Source: Microbacterium rhizomatis (GTDB lineage Bacteria; Actinomycetota; Actinomycetes; Actinomycetales; Microbacteriaceae). From it: 64,000 bases of DNA. The notes under the pieces are model-generated. The model was not told the origin of the DNA. It worked only from the letters and a program-made list of their open reading frames with translations, and did no database searches. The stretch is from positions 1,612,001 to 1,676,000 of the forward strand of contig NZ_VYSA01000001.1 of the NCBI RefSeq assembly GCF_008710745.1, read 5' to 3'. This document shows, in pieces, positions 26,538 through 34,669 of this stretch. Within the stretch, counting starts at the first letter, position 1. The number at the start of each line of letters is the position of its first letter. A program made the translations under genes and the position numbers.

Positions 26538-28244
26538 ATGACCGAGAGCACTCATTCGTCAAAGGATGCCCCCGGCGCCGCGGGACGCGACGCCGGCGAA
26601 CGCGAGACCGCGGAGGCGGGACGGCGCCTGCAGGATCTGGTGCATGCGAGCACCACCGTCATCGAGCGACTCGACCTCGAGGTCGTTCTCCGACGCATCG
26701 TGGAAGCGGGAATGAGGCTGGTGGGCGCCCGCTACGGCGCGCTCGGCGTCATCAGTCCGGAGGGCGGTCTCGAGCGGTTCATCCACGTCGGAGTAGATCG
26801 TGCACTGGCCGAACGGATCGGCCACCTCCCCGAGGGCCGGGGTCTGCTGGGAGCGGTCATCACCGATCGACAGCCGATCCGGCTGGACCATCTCGCGGGT
26901 GATCCCCGGTTCGCGGGCTTTCCGGCCCACCACCCGCCGATGGAGTCCTTCCTGGGAGTGCCCGTCCGGGTCCGTGACGCGATCTACGGCAACCTCTACC
27001 TGGCGGACAGCGAGAACGGCACGTTCAGCGACGGCGATCAGACCCTCGTCGTCGCCCTGGCGGCCACGGCGGGCATCGCCATCGAAAACGCCCGGCTGTA
27101 CGACCAGGCCAAGAGGCGAGAGCTCTGGAGCGCCACCATCGCCGATGTGATGGCCGCGATGCTCGACGTCCAGGGCGCGAACGTCCTCGACGTGATCGCC
27201 GAGCGTGTCGCCGCGCTCATCGACGCCGACTTGGTCGCGGTGACGGTCCCCCACGGAGAGGGCGAGTTGAAGATCACCACCGTGCACGGTCGCGGCGCCG
27301 AGGCCCTCAGAGGCATGATGTATCCGCTGGGCGACACTCTCGCCGGTCGAGCGCTGGCGGAGCGCAAGGCGGTCAGCATCCGCGCTCAACCCGCCGGCGC
27401 CGTCCTCGACTCGCAGCCGAGCCTCGGGCCCACGGTCGCGATCCCCTTGATCGCCGGCGACGAGGCGTTCGGCGTGCTGTCGATCTCGCGGAGAGCCGAT
27501 GGACCCGGATTCACCGCGACCGACCTCGACATGGCCTTCGCCTTCGCGGCGCAGGCGAGCGTCGCGATGGAGGTCGTCCGCGCGCGCGAACAACGACGTC
27601 GCGCCGACACTGCCGCCGACCGCGCTCGGATCGCGCGTGACCTCCACGATCACGTGATCCAGAAGCTCTTCGGAGCTGGGCTCGCGCTGCAGGCTGCGAC
27701 CGGGACGGCGGACGCGGCCACCGCGTCGACCATCGACGAACAGATCGACACGATCGATGCCGCGATCCGGGATATCCGGACGATCATCTTCGCTCTCAGC
27801 GACAGCGAACGGACCGGGTCCAAACGCGTCCGCGACAGGTTGCTGGATGTTGTCGCTGAGGTCACAGGAAGCTGGAGCACTCCCCCGCGCATCTCGTTCG
27901 CGGGACCACTGGACAGCCTCGTGTCCGCGCCGCTCGCCGACGATCTGGTCGGGGTGCTCCGCGAACTGCTCACGAACGTGTGGAAGCACGCCCATGCGAG
28001 CAGCACCGAGATCGTCGTGGTCGCGGAGGACGATGAGGTCAGCCTCGTCGTCTCGGACAACGGCCTGGGGATCACCGACCCTCAGCGGCGCAGCGGGCTT
28101 TCGAATCTGAGCGCTCGGGCATCCGCACGCGGAGGTGAGTTCACGATCGTGTCGGCACCGGCAAGCGGCACGAGGGTCTCGTGGTCCGCACCGATCGACC
28201 ACAGTCCAGGACCGATCGACCGAGACAGCGAGGCCCTCCCATGA
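26538..28244 (+). CDS. DosS/DevS-like sensor histidine kinase with two GAF domains
   Basis: DosS-type kinases sense O2, CO or NO through heme in the first GAF domain and phosphorylate DosR. This 568-residue protein has the same order: GAF1 (about 35-190), GAF2 (about 200-350), the HisKA_3 box RIARDLHDHVIQKLFGAGLA (His370) and an ATPase domain (LRELLTNVWKHAHA, VSDNGLGI). GAF1 contains GFPAHHPPMESFLGVPVRVR and GNLYLAD. His132 and Tyr154 are 22 residues apart, the same spacing as heme ligand His149 and distal Tyr171 of M. tuberculosis DosS as I recall it. Heme binding is thus likely but unproven. There are no membrane helices. It is coupled to the regulator gene (ATGA). Confidence 0.92.
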   Translation: MTESTHSSKDAPGAAGRDAGERETAEAGRRLQDLVHASTTVIERLDLEVVLRRIVEAGMRLVGARYGALGVISPEGGLERFIHVGVDRALAERIGHLPEGRGLLGAVITDRQPIRLDHLAGDPRFAGFPAHHPPMESFLGVPVRVRDAIYGNLYLADSENGTFSDGDQTLVVALAATAGIAIENARLYDQAKRRELWSATIADVMAAMLDVQGANVLDVIAERVAALIDADLVAVTVPHGEGELKITTVHGRGAEALRGMMYPLGDTLAGRALAERKAVSIRAQPAGAVLDSQPSLGPTVAIPLIAGDEAFGVLSISRRADGPGFTATDLDMAFAFAAQASVAMEVVRAREQRRRADTAADRARIARDLHDHVIQKLFGAGLALQAATGTADAATASTIDEQIDTIDAAIRDIRTIIFALSDSERTGSKRVRDRLLDVVAEVTGSWSTPPRISFAGPLDSLVSAPLADDLVGVLRELLTNVWKHAHASSTEIVVVAEDDEVSLVVSDNGLGITDPQRRSGLSNLSARASARGGEFTIVSAPASGTRVSWSAPIDHSPGPIDRDSEALP

Positions 28245-28894
28245 TCAGCGTGTTCCTCGTCGACGACCACGAGATCGTGCGCCGCGGGATCGCGCAGCTC
28301 ATCGACGCCGAGCCCGACCTCGAAGTGGTCGGCGAAGCCGGTACGGTGCACGAGGCGGCGCGGCGCATCGACGCCACCCTTCCCGACGTCGCCGTGCTGG
28401 ATGTCAGACTCCCCGACGGGAACGGGATCGACCTCTGCCGCGAGGTCAGGTCGCAGCATCCCGAGATCTTCTGCCTGATCCTCACCGGTTACGACGACGA
28501 CCAGGCCCTCAGATCGGCCGTGCTCGCCGGAGCGAGCGGATACGTGCTGAAGGATGTGCGCAGCCGCGCGCTGGTCGATGCCATCCGCAGTGCGGCCACA
28601 GGTCGCAGCATCCAGGCACCCGCCGTCATGGCGCGGGCCGCGCGAGACCTCGAACCCGCGTCCGACGGGAGCCTTTCCGGCGCGCCGGCTCTCTCTCTGC
28701 GAGAGACGCAGGTGCTTCGCCTCATCGCCGAGGGCCTGACCAATCGAGAGATCGGCGGTCGCCTCGGGCTGGCCGAGAAGACGGTGAAGAACTATGTGAG
28801 CGGGCTGCTGGCCAAGCTGGGCATGGAGAGGCGCACGCAGGCCGCCGTGTACGGCGCGGAGCACAGGACGCAGGTTCCTCGCGAATTCTCCTGA
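28241..28894 (+). CDS. DosR/DevR-like response regulator
   Basis: This 217-residue regulator, the same length as M. tuberculosis DosR, has a receiver domain (FLVDDHEIVRRGIAQLID; phosphoacceptor Asp54 in AVLDVRLPDG; GYVLKDVRS) and a LuxR-type HTH. The DNA-contact region LAEKTVKNYVSGLLAKLGME followed by RRTQAAV is almost identical to that of mycobacterial DosR, including the Lys-x-x-Lys-Asn residues (180, 183, 184). It starts within the stop of the sensor kinase. It is the obvious candidate to bind the eight GGGAC-type boxes from 9.0 to 28.9 kb. Confidence 0.93.
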   Translation: MISVFLVDDHEIVRRGIAQLIDAEPDLEVVGEAGTVHEAARRIDATLPDVAVLDVRLPDGNGIDLCREVRSQHPEIFCLILTGYDDDQALRSAVLAGASGYVLKDVRSRALVDAIRSAATGRSIQAPAVMARAARDLEPASDGSLSGAPALSLRETQVLRLIAEGLTNREIGGRLGLAEKTVKNYVSGLLAKLGMERRTQAAVYGAEHRTQVPREFS

Positions 28895-28895
28895 C

Positions 28896-28909
28896 GGGAC
28901 CTTCGACCC
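28896..28909. promoter_or_regulatory. DosR-like box 8 (GGGACCTTCGACCC)
   Basis: One mismatch to the local consensus. It starts one base after the dosR-like stop and 51 bp before the ATG of the third split-barrel gene at 28961. Confidence 0.62.
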
Positions 28910-28960
28910 GTGCGCACGCCCCCTCCCGGAGGGAGACTCCTTCCGCGGGAAGGAAGCGAG

Positions 28961-29416
28961 ATGAACACCCAGACCCTTACGGACGGCGCGGACAGCCCGG
29001 TCGAGCGCCTCGGCGCCGACGCCTGCTGGCAGCTGCTCGAGAACTCTCCGCTCGGGCGCCTGGTGACGGTGGTGCGCGGCGAGATCGACGTGTTCCCGGT
29101 CAACTTCGTCGTCCGCGATCGCACTCTGTACTTCCGCACCGCTCCCGGATCCAAGCTCCTCGAGCTGGTCGTGAACCCCCGCGTCGCGTTCGAAGTGGAT
29201 CGATACGACGAGGAATCCGCCGCCAGCGTGGTCGTGAAGGGAATCGCCGAACGCCTCGAGCTGCAGAGCGAGATCGACGACGCCGACACGCTGCCGCTCA
29301 CGCCGTGGATCCCCACGCTCAAATACCGCTGGGTCCGCGTCACTCCCACCGACGTGACGGGGCGCCGATTCAACCGTGCGCCCGAACCCGACCGCTACGC
29401 CGTCATCGAGCCCTGA
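28961..29416 (+). CDS. Pyridoxamine 5'-phosphate oxidase-like split-barrel protein (paralogue 3)
   Basis: This 151-residue protein closely matches the one at 10660-11112: DACWQLLENSPLGRLVTVV, DVFPVNFVVRDRTLYFRTAP, WIPTLKYRWVRVTPTDVTGR. The ATG follows AAGGAAGCGAG. It is the last gene with a DosR-like box and marks the right end of the island. The gene beyond it is convergent. Like its paralogues it probably binds FMN or F420; no reaction can be assigned. Confidence 0.88.
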   Translation: MNTQTLTDGADSPVERLGADACWQLLENSPLGRLVTVVRGEIDVFPVNFVVRDRTLYFRTAPGSKLLELVVNPRVAFEVDRYDEESAASVVVKGIAERLELQSEIDDADTLPLTPWIPTLKYRWVRVTPTDVTGRRFNRAPEPDRYAVIEP

Positions 29417-29458
29417 CCGCGCAGACGCGCCGCCCGATGCCGCCGTCGTCCGGCGACC

Positions 29459-30127
29459 TCAGGGCCCGCCGAGCCAGTGGTCGATCCGGTGGGTGTCCGG
29501 CGCGAATCCGTGGTCGATCCCGTAGAGCACCGCCTGGGTGCGGCTCGACACGCCGATCTTCCGGTACACGGATCGGATGTACGACTTCACCGTGTTGGGA
29601 CTCAGATAGGTGAGGCGCGCGACATCGGCGTTGCTCTTGCCCTGCGTGATGAGCGCGAGGATCTCGGACTCGCGGTCGGTGATCCCCTCCAGGCGACCCG
29701 GCCACTCCAACCCCGCGGCGCTCGGCGCTCGCCTGCGCTGCTGGCTGATCACCGTCTCACCCGCGTGGACGGCCTCGATCGCGCTCACCAGTTCCGGCGC
29801 GGTCAAGGTCTTCGAGAGGTAACCGTGGACCCCCTGTCGTCGAGCGTGATCGACGAGATCGGGGTGGAAATTCCAGGTGTAGACCACAACGCGCCGAGCT
29901 CGGGGGTTCGCGACGAGACCCGCGATCTCGACATCATCGGATTCGGGTTGGGCGAACGAGTCGTAGAGCACGACATCGACGTGATCGTCGATGGGCATGT
30001 TCGCATCGATCTCCGCAACCACGACGCGGTCGCGGTAGTCGTCGAACATGTGCGCCAATCCCGTCAGCACGACGTCGTAGTCGTCGATGAGGGCGACGGT
30101 GACCGGGCGCGTCCGAGTGATGGGCAT
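29459..30127 (-). CDS. Orphan NarL/LuxR-type response regulator
   Basis: The 222-residue protein has a receiver-like domain (VTVALIDDYDVVLTGLAHMF; Asp56 in VVLYDSFAQ) and a C-terminal LuxR-type HTH (ITDRESEILALITQGKSNAD then LSPNTVKSYIRSVYRKIGV). No kinase gene adjoins it. AAAGGTG lies about five bases before the ATG. The region between it and the GlsB-type gene holds two GC-rich palindromes spaced 21 bp apart (30139-30174), which may be an operator for this regulator or another protein. Confidence 0.88.
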   Translation of the reverse strand: MPITRTRPVTVALIDDYDVVLTGLAHMFDDYRDRVVVAEIDANMPIDDHVDVVLYDSFAQPESDDVEIAGLVANPRARRVVVYTWNFHPDLVDHARRQGVHGYLSKTLTAPELVSAIEAVHAGETVISQQRRRAPSAAGLEWPGRLEGITDRESEILALITQGKSNADVARLTYLSPNTVKSYIRSVYRKIGVSSRTQAVLYGIDHGFAPDTHRIDHWLGGP

Positions 30128-30138
30128 GCTTCACCTTT

Positions 30139-30174
30139 ACACCCCCAGGGGTGTGCCGATACCCCCGCAGGGGT
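30139..30174. promoter_or_regulatory. Two ACCCC...GGGGT palindromes, possible operator pair
   Basis: The first palindrome is ACACCCC-CA-GGGGTGT (30139-30154). The second is ACCCC-CGCA-GGGGT (30161-30174). Their centres are 21 bp apart, two helical turns, as expected for cooperative binding on one DNA face. C-run/G-run operators of this kind are known for CsoR/RcnR-type repressors, but no such gene is present in the window. They lie 12-47 bp before the regulator ATG at 30127 (minus strand) and 88-123 bp before the gene at 30262. Confidence 0.5.
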
Positions 30175-30261
30175 GGTTGAGTCGATCCGTTGCCTCATCC
30201 GATCGGCTGTCACGAACCCGCCGATCGGCATCCCCTGGTGACCAGACAGAAGGAGAAAACC

Positions 30262-30549
30262 ATGCTCGGTCTCATCATCAGCATCATCATCGTCGGCCTC
30301 ATCGCGGGATTCATCGCCCGCGCCGTCATTCCCGGCAAGCAGGACATGAGCATCCTCATGACGATCGTGCTCGGCATCGTCGGATCTTTCGTCGGCGGAT
30401 TCCTCGGCTTCCTGCTGTTCCAGCATGACGCGATGGACGGATTCTTCCAGCCCGCCGGCATCATCGGATCGATCATCGGGGCCATCATCGTGCTGCTCGT
30501 GTACGGCCTCGTGCGCGGACGCGGCGGCGCCGCCCGCCGCCGGTCCTGA
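30262..30549 (+). CDS. GlsB/YeaQ/YmgE-family stress membrane protein, 95 residues
   Basis: This small integral membrane protein has three helices: LGLIISIIIVGLIAGFIARA, MTIVLGIVGSFVGGFLGFLL and IIGSIIGAIIVLLVYGLV. It matches the transglycosylase-associated GlsB/YeaQ/YmgE family, which is induced by envelope or acid stress in several bacteria, with unknown biochemistry. AAGGAG lies seven bases before the ATG. The upstream palindromes at 30139-30174 may regulate it. Confidence 0.88.
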   Translation: MLGLIISIIIVGLIAGFIARAVIPGKQDMSILMTIVLGIVGSFVGGFLGFLLFQHDAMDGFFQPAGIIGSIIGAIIVLLVYGLVRGRGGAARRRS

Positions 30550-30720
30550 TCCTTCCGAGGCGGCCGCGCGCGATGGTCGCGCGCGGCGGTCCAGGTTCGA
30601 AGACCGTCGCAGCCATACCACGCACCACGACGTGCGTCCACGGGGTGCGACCCGATCGGGGTTGACCATATCGTGACTCCGCGGGTCGCAGCCGTTGCGG
30701 CACGGAAAGGAACGACGCTC

Positions 30721-30981
30721 ATGGGTATTGGAAGCGGCATCGCGCTCGTCGTGATCGGAGCGATCCTGGTGTTCGCGATCAACATCGACACCGGCGGCTT
30801 CGTCGACCTCGATCTGATCGGCTACATCCTCATGGGCGCCGGCGCCCTCGTGTTCCTCATCAGCCTCGTTCTCCTGACACGTCGTCGGCAGACCGAGTCG
30901 CTCACGCGCTCGGCGGTCGATCCCGCCACCGGTGAGCGGATCACCCGCCAGAGCGTCAGCGACAACGACCCCATCGCCTGA
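30721..30981 (+). CDS. DUF6458-type small membrane protein, 86 residues
   Basis: The protein has two helices (MGIGSGIALVVIGAILVFAI and IGYILMGAGALVFLISLVLL) separated by NIDTGGFVDLD, the hallmark of this actinobacterial family of unknown function. A polar tail follows. AAAGGAA lies about nine bases before the ATG; I chose this start over a longer frame lacking a ribosome-binding site. Confidence 0.82.
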   Translation: MGIGSGIALVVIGAILVFAINIDTGGFVDLDLIGYILMGAGALVFLISLVLLTRRRQTESLTRSAVDPATGERITRQSVSDNDPIA

Positions 30982-31061
30982 CCACCGCCGCGCAGGGGCC
31001 GCCCAGGCGCCGCCCTGCGCGCTGAGCACCGCGGCGGCATCCGCGGCCCCATACTGTGGGA

Positions 31062-32972
31062 ATGGCTGCTCCCGGTACACGAAGATTCGCCAAGACACTC
31101 CTCGTGGTCGGCGCGCTGGGCGTCGTCTTCGGCGACATCGGGACCAGTCCGATCTACACGATCCAGACGGTCTTCAATCCCGCAGATCCGCACCCCGTGC
31201 CGATGTCTCCGGACAACGTGTACGGCATCGCATCCCTCATCTTCTGGTCCGTCACGCTCATCGTGACGATCGCGTACGTCGGGCTGATCCTGCGGGCAGA
31301 CAACGAGGGCGAGGGCGGAATCATGGCGCTGCTCACGCTCGTCGGGAAGAAGACTCTCGCGGGCAGTCGCCGCACGAAGTCGATCCTGGTCGCGCTCGGG
31401 ATCTTCGGAGCATCCCTCTTCTTCGGCGACAGCATGATCACGCCGGCCATCTCGGTGCTCTCCGCCGTCGAAGGGCTCAGGGTCGCCGCTCCCCCGCTCG
31501 CCGACTTCGTCATCCCGATCACGATCGTGATCATCGTCGTCCTCTTCTCCTTCCAGCGTTTCGGCACGGCTGCCGTCGCCCGGCTGTTCGGGCCCGTCAT
31601 GGTCGCCTGGTTCCTTGCGATCGGGGTGTTCGGCATCCTCGGCATCGCTCGCGAGCCGGAGATCCTCCGGGCGCTCCTGCCGACGTATGCCATCGCGTTC
31701 GCCGTCTCGAACCCCTCCGTCGCCTTCTTCGCGCTGGCCGCGGTGGTCCTGGCGATCACCGGCGCAGAGGCGCTGTTCGCCGACCTCGGCCACTTCGGCC
31801 GCGTTCCGATTGCACGCGCCTGGCTGATCCTCGTCTTCCCCACGTGCGTGCTGAGCTACTTCGGCCAGTCCGCGTTGATCCTGAACGATCCGGCTGCGGT
31901 CGCCAGCCCGTTCTTCCTCCTCATTCCCGGCCCGTTGCAGCTCCCGATGGTGATCCTCGCCACGGCTGCCACGGTGATCGCGTCACAGGCCGTGATCACG
32001 GGCGCATTCTCTGTCGCGCGTCAGGCCGTGCAGCTCGGGTACCTTCCCCGCCTGCGCATCGAGCACACCTCGGCTCGGACGATCGGCCAGATCTACGTGC
32101 CCCTGGTCAACTGGATCCTGCTGATCGCCGTGATCGTGCTGGTGCTCTCGTTCCGCGAGTCGTCCGCACTCGCATACGCGTTCGGGATGGCGGTGACAGG
32201 CACGATCATCATCACGACGACCCTGTTCCTGTACTACGTGCGCGAATCGTGGCGCGCACCCCTCTGGCTCGTGCTCGTCGGCGGAGGGATCCTCCTGACG
32301 GTCGAGGGGCTGTTCTTCGCCGCGAACCTCACCAAGATCACCCATGGCGCGTGGCTGCCGCTGGCGATCGCCGTCGTCACCTACCTCATCTTGATGACGT
32401 GGTACCGCGGACGGCAGCTCGTCACCATCCGGCGGGAACGCGAGGAGGGCTCGCTCGCCGAGTTCCTCGACCACCTCCACGACCGCACCCTTCCTGTCGT
32501 GCGCGTGCCCGGCACCGCCGTCTACCTCAACCGGGGCACGCAGACCACGCCCCTGGCGATGCAGTCCACGGTGCGGCACCTGGGTTCGCTGCACCAGAAC
32601 GTGATCATCCTGTCGATCGAGACGGCCCAGACCCCGACCGTCCCGCCCGAGGATCGCATCACGACCGACGCGCTGAAGCACACCGACGACGGGATCATCC
32701 TCGTGCGCGCGAAGTTCGGGTACATGGAGCGCCCGGATGTACCGCAGACGCTCGGGATGCTGGACCCCGAGGGTCTCGAGATCCCGATCGAGCTCGACGA
32801 GGCGTCGTACTTCCTCTCCACGATCGACCTGCACCGAGGAAAGGCCCCCGGGCTCGCACGATGGCGCAAGCCCTTGTTCATCGCGACGTCGCGCGGGGCC
32901 GCCGATGCCGCCCAGTACTTCGACCTGCCTCCCGACCGCACGATCCTGATGGGTTCGCGCGTCGAGATCTGA
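31062..32972 (+). CDS. kup: KUP-family potassium uptake protein
   Basis: KUP (TrkD) proteins are proton-coupled K+ importers. The family signature GALGVVFGDIGTSPIYTI lies near the N-terminus, followed by GEGGIMALLTL, ASLFFGDSMITPAISVLSA and FGQSALILNDP. About twelve helices precede a 150-residue cytoplasmic tail. The length of 636 residues is normal. GTG at 31056 and ATG at 31062 are both possible starts; there is no Shine-Dalgarno site, and a -10-like TACTGT overlaps this point. The gene stands alone. Confidence 0.95.
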   Translation: MAAPGTRRFAKTLLVVGALGVVFGDIGTSPIYTIQTVFNPADPHPVPMSPDNVYGIASLIFWSVTLIVTIAYVGLILRADNEGEGGIMALLTLVGKKTLAGSRRTKSILVALGIFGASLFFGDSMITPAISVLSAVEGLRVAAPPLADFVIPITIVIIVVLFSFQRFGTAAVARLFGPVMVAWFLAIGVFGILGIAREPEILRALLPTYAIAFAVSNPSVAFFALAAVVLAITGAEALFADLGHFGRVPIARAWLILVFPTCVLSYFGQSALILNDPAAVASPFFLLIPGPLQLPMVILATAATVIASQAVITGAFSVARQAVQLGYLPRLRIEHTSARTIGQIYVPLVNWILLIAVIVLVLSFRESSALAYAFGMAVTGTIIITTTLFLYYVRESWRAPLWLVLVGGGILLTVEGLFFAANLTKITHGAWLPLAIAVVTYLILMTWYRGRQLVTIRREREEGSLAEFLDHLHDRTLPVVRVPGTAVYLNRGTQTTPLAMQSTVRHLGSLHQNVIILSIETAQTPTVPPEDRITTDALKHTDDGIILVRAKFGYMERPDVPQTLGMLDPEGLEIPIELDEASYFLSTIDLHRGKAPGLARWRKPLFIATSRGAADAAQYFDLPPDRTILMGSRVEI

Positions 32973-33113
32973 GCACGTCGGGGGCTCGCCGTGGCGGGTG
33001 GGATGCCGGGCATGGTCGCATCGGCTCCTCCCCAGCGCTGGACCCGACCGCGACCTGTCCACATCCCCTCGTATGAAGAGACGAATGTCCGACGCCTCGA
33101 GCACAATGTATAT

Positions 33114-34595
33114 ATGAATATTCTCACGACCATGCGAGAGCGAATCGACGCCCTCGCTGCGTGGGATGAACTCGATGTCGACGCCGCGGCTCTGCCATCT
33201 CAGGCGGTGCGGCTCAGCGATGCGTCGGTCATAGACGCTCTTGCCGAGGTGACGGCCCTGGCCAATCACGCGGGCCGTTTGCAGGCGGTGCTCGCGGGCG
33301 TTGCATCGCAGCGCTCCCGCCGGGAGGACGGTCATGCAGGGCTTGCCGCAGTGCGCGGGCACGCGAGCCCCGCATCGCTGATCCAATCGATCACGGGTGG
33401 CACCAAGGCAGAGGCAACCCGCCAGGTGCGGGTGGGTGTCTCGCTTCTCGAGTGCGTCGGGGCGCCGCATCCGGGCGGCGGTCTCGCAGACGATCGCGCG
33501 CCAGCCCCGCCACCGTGGCATGACTCGTTGCGCGCCGCGCTGCTGTCGGGTGTGCTCACATCGGCGCAGCACGACGCGATCCGCGGCGGTCTCGGTGAAC
33601 CCGCCGTCGACGACGACACCCGTGACGCAGACGCCGTGCGCGATGCGTGGACGCTGGCGTCGCGGGGCCTCATCGACGAGGCCTCGGCGATGCCGGTGGA
33701 AGAACTGGCCAAGCGCGCACGGACGATGCGTGATCTGCTCGATCCGACGGGGGCCGAATCGAGGTTCGCCCGACGATACGAGAGCCGGTCGTATCGGCGC
33801 TGGATCGACGCGGACGGTCAGCGCCACGCCCGCATCGCCTACGACGACGAGATGGGGCTCTGGGTGGATGCGATGCTCGCCGCCGCGCTGCGTCCCCGCC
33901 GCGGCGGGCCGAGGTTCGTCACGGCCGACGAGCGGGCAGCGGCGGAGAAGCTGCAGGACGATCCGCGCACGAATGATCAGCTCGCATACGACCTGCTCAT
34001 GGACGTCCTGCGCGCAGGGTCACTCGCGACAGCGCCCGATGTCTACGGTGCGCGGCAACCGGGCGTGCGGGTCATCACCGTCGACGGCATCACAGGGCCG
34101 CGCGACCCCCTCGGAAGGCTTCTGGGCATGGGACACGCCGAAGACGGCGGCGACGCCCTGCCCGGGTCTGTGATCGATAGGAATGTCTGCGTCGCAGGCA
34201 CCGTCCGGGTCGCCGTCGACCCGCACGGCAACCCGCTCGATGTCGGGCGGGAGCAGCGGCTGTTCACACCGCGACAGCGCCTCGCTCTTGCCGCCCGCGA
34301 CGGGGGCTGCCGCTGGCCGAGCTGCACGCGTCCGGCCTCGTACTGCGAAGCCCATCATTGCGACCCGTACAGCGAAGGGGGCGCGACTGACATCGATCGA
34401 GGAATACTGCTCTGCCGGCATCACCACATGGCGTTGCACAACCAGGGGGCCCGAATCACGCGCGACGGCCTGGGGGAATTCCTGATCCACCCGCCGGGCG
34501 GGGGTGCACCGTCGGCGATGCCGACCAAGGCGGCATGGAAGTGGGCATGGGATCCACCACCACCACCCGATCGAAGGCGATGGAGGGCTGGGTGA
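33114..34595 (+). CDS. DUF222 domain protein with C-terminal HNH endonuclease domain
   Basis: The 493-residue protein has an N-terminal DUF222 region and a C-terminal HNH nuclease motif with zinc-type cysteines: CRWPSCTRPASYCEAHHCDP then ILLCRHHHMALHNQG. These proteins occur in many copies in Microbacteriaceae and mycobacteria (13E12 family); their role is not established, although DNA cleavage or mobility has been proposed. The sequence around the ATG is unusually AT-rich for this window (ACAATGTATATATGAATA) and lacks a Shine-Dalgarno site. No inverted repeats or target duplications flank the gene. Confidence 0.9.
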   Translation: MNILTTMRERIDALAAWDELDVDAAALPSQAVRLSDASVIDALAEVTALANHAGRLQAVLAGVASQRSRREDGHAGLAAVRGHASPASLIQSITGGTKAEATRQVRVGVSLLECVGAPHPGGGLADDRAPAPPPWHDSLRAALLSGVLTSAQHDAIRGGLGEPAVDDDTRDADAVRDAWTLASRGLIDEASAMPVEELAKRARTMRDLLDPTGAESRFARRYESRSYRRWIDADGQRHARIAYDDEMGLWVDAMLAAALRPRRGGPRFVTADERAAAEKLQDDPRTNDQLAYDLLMDVLRAGSLATAPDVYGARQPGVRVITVDGITGPRDPLGRLLGMGHAEDGGDALPGSVIDRNVCVAGTVRVAVDPHGNPLDVGREQRLFTPRQRLALAARDGGCRWPSCTRPASYCEAHHCDPYSEGGATDIDRGILLCRHHHMALHNQGARITRDGLGEFLIHPPGGGAPSAMPTKAAWKWAWDPPPPPDRRRWRAG

Positions 34596-34657
34596 GGTGC
34601 CCTCGGCCGCGAGCCGACGGGCCGGTGGCGCGGTCGCGGCGACCAGGCCAGGCCGCG

Positions 34658-34663
34658 TAGCGT
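34658..34663 (+). promoter_or_regulatory. -10 hexamer TAGCGT of a probable leaderless promoter
   Basis: TAGCGT lies exactly at -12 to -7 from the ATG at 34670 and there is no Shine-Dalgarno sequence, so the mRNA probably starts at the A of the ATG. Confidence 0.5.
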
Positions 34664-34669
34664 GACGGC

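Noticed and set aside
26559..28202. 547-codon minus-strand frame opposite the DosS-like gene
   Set aside because: It mirrors the coding strand codon for codon and carries no domain. The plus-strand kinase is unambiguous.
30932..33076. 714-codon frame overlapping the potassium transporter gene in another frame
   Set aside because: The kup reading has a complete conserved family sequence. The overlapping frame is Arg/Pro/His-rich with no recognisable domain.
31983..33827. 614-codon minus-strand frame opposite kup and the DUF222-HNH gene
   Set aside because: It is purely antisense to two conserved genes, with composition typical of GC-skewed shadows.
33000..34669. DUF222-HNH gene as a mobile element
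   Set aside because: No terminal inverted repeats, target-site duplication, intron or intein boundaries can be seen around it. Multicopy occurrence alone is not evidence of mobility here.
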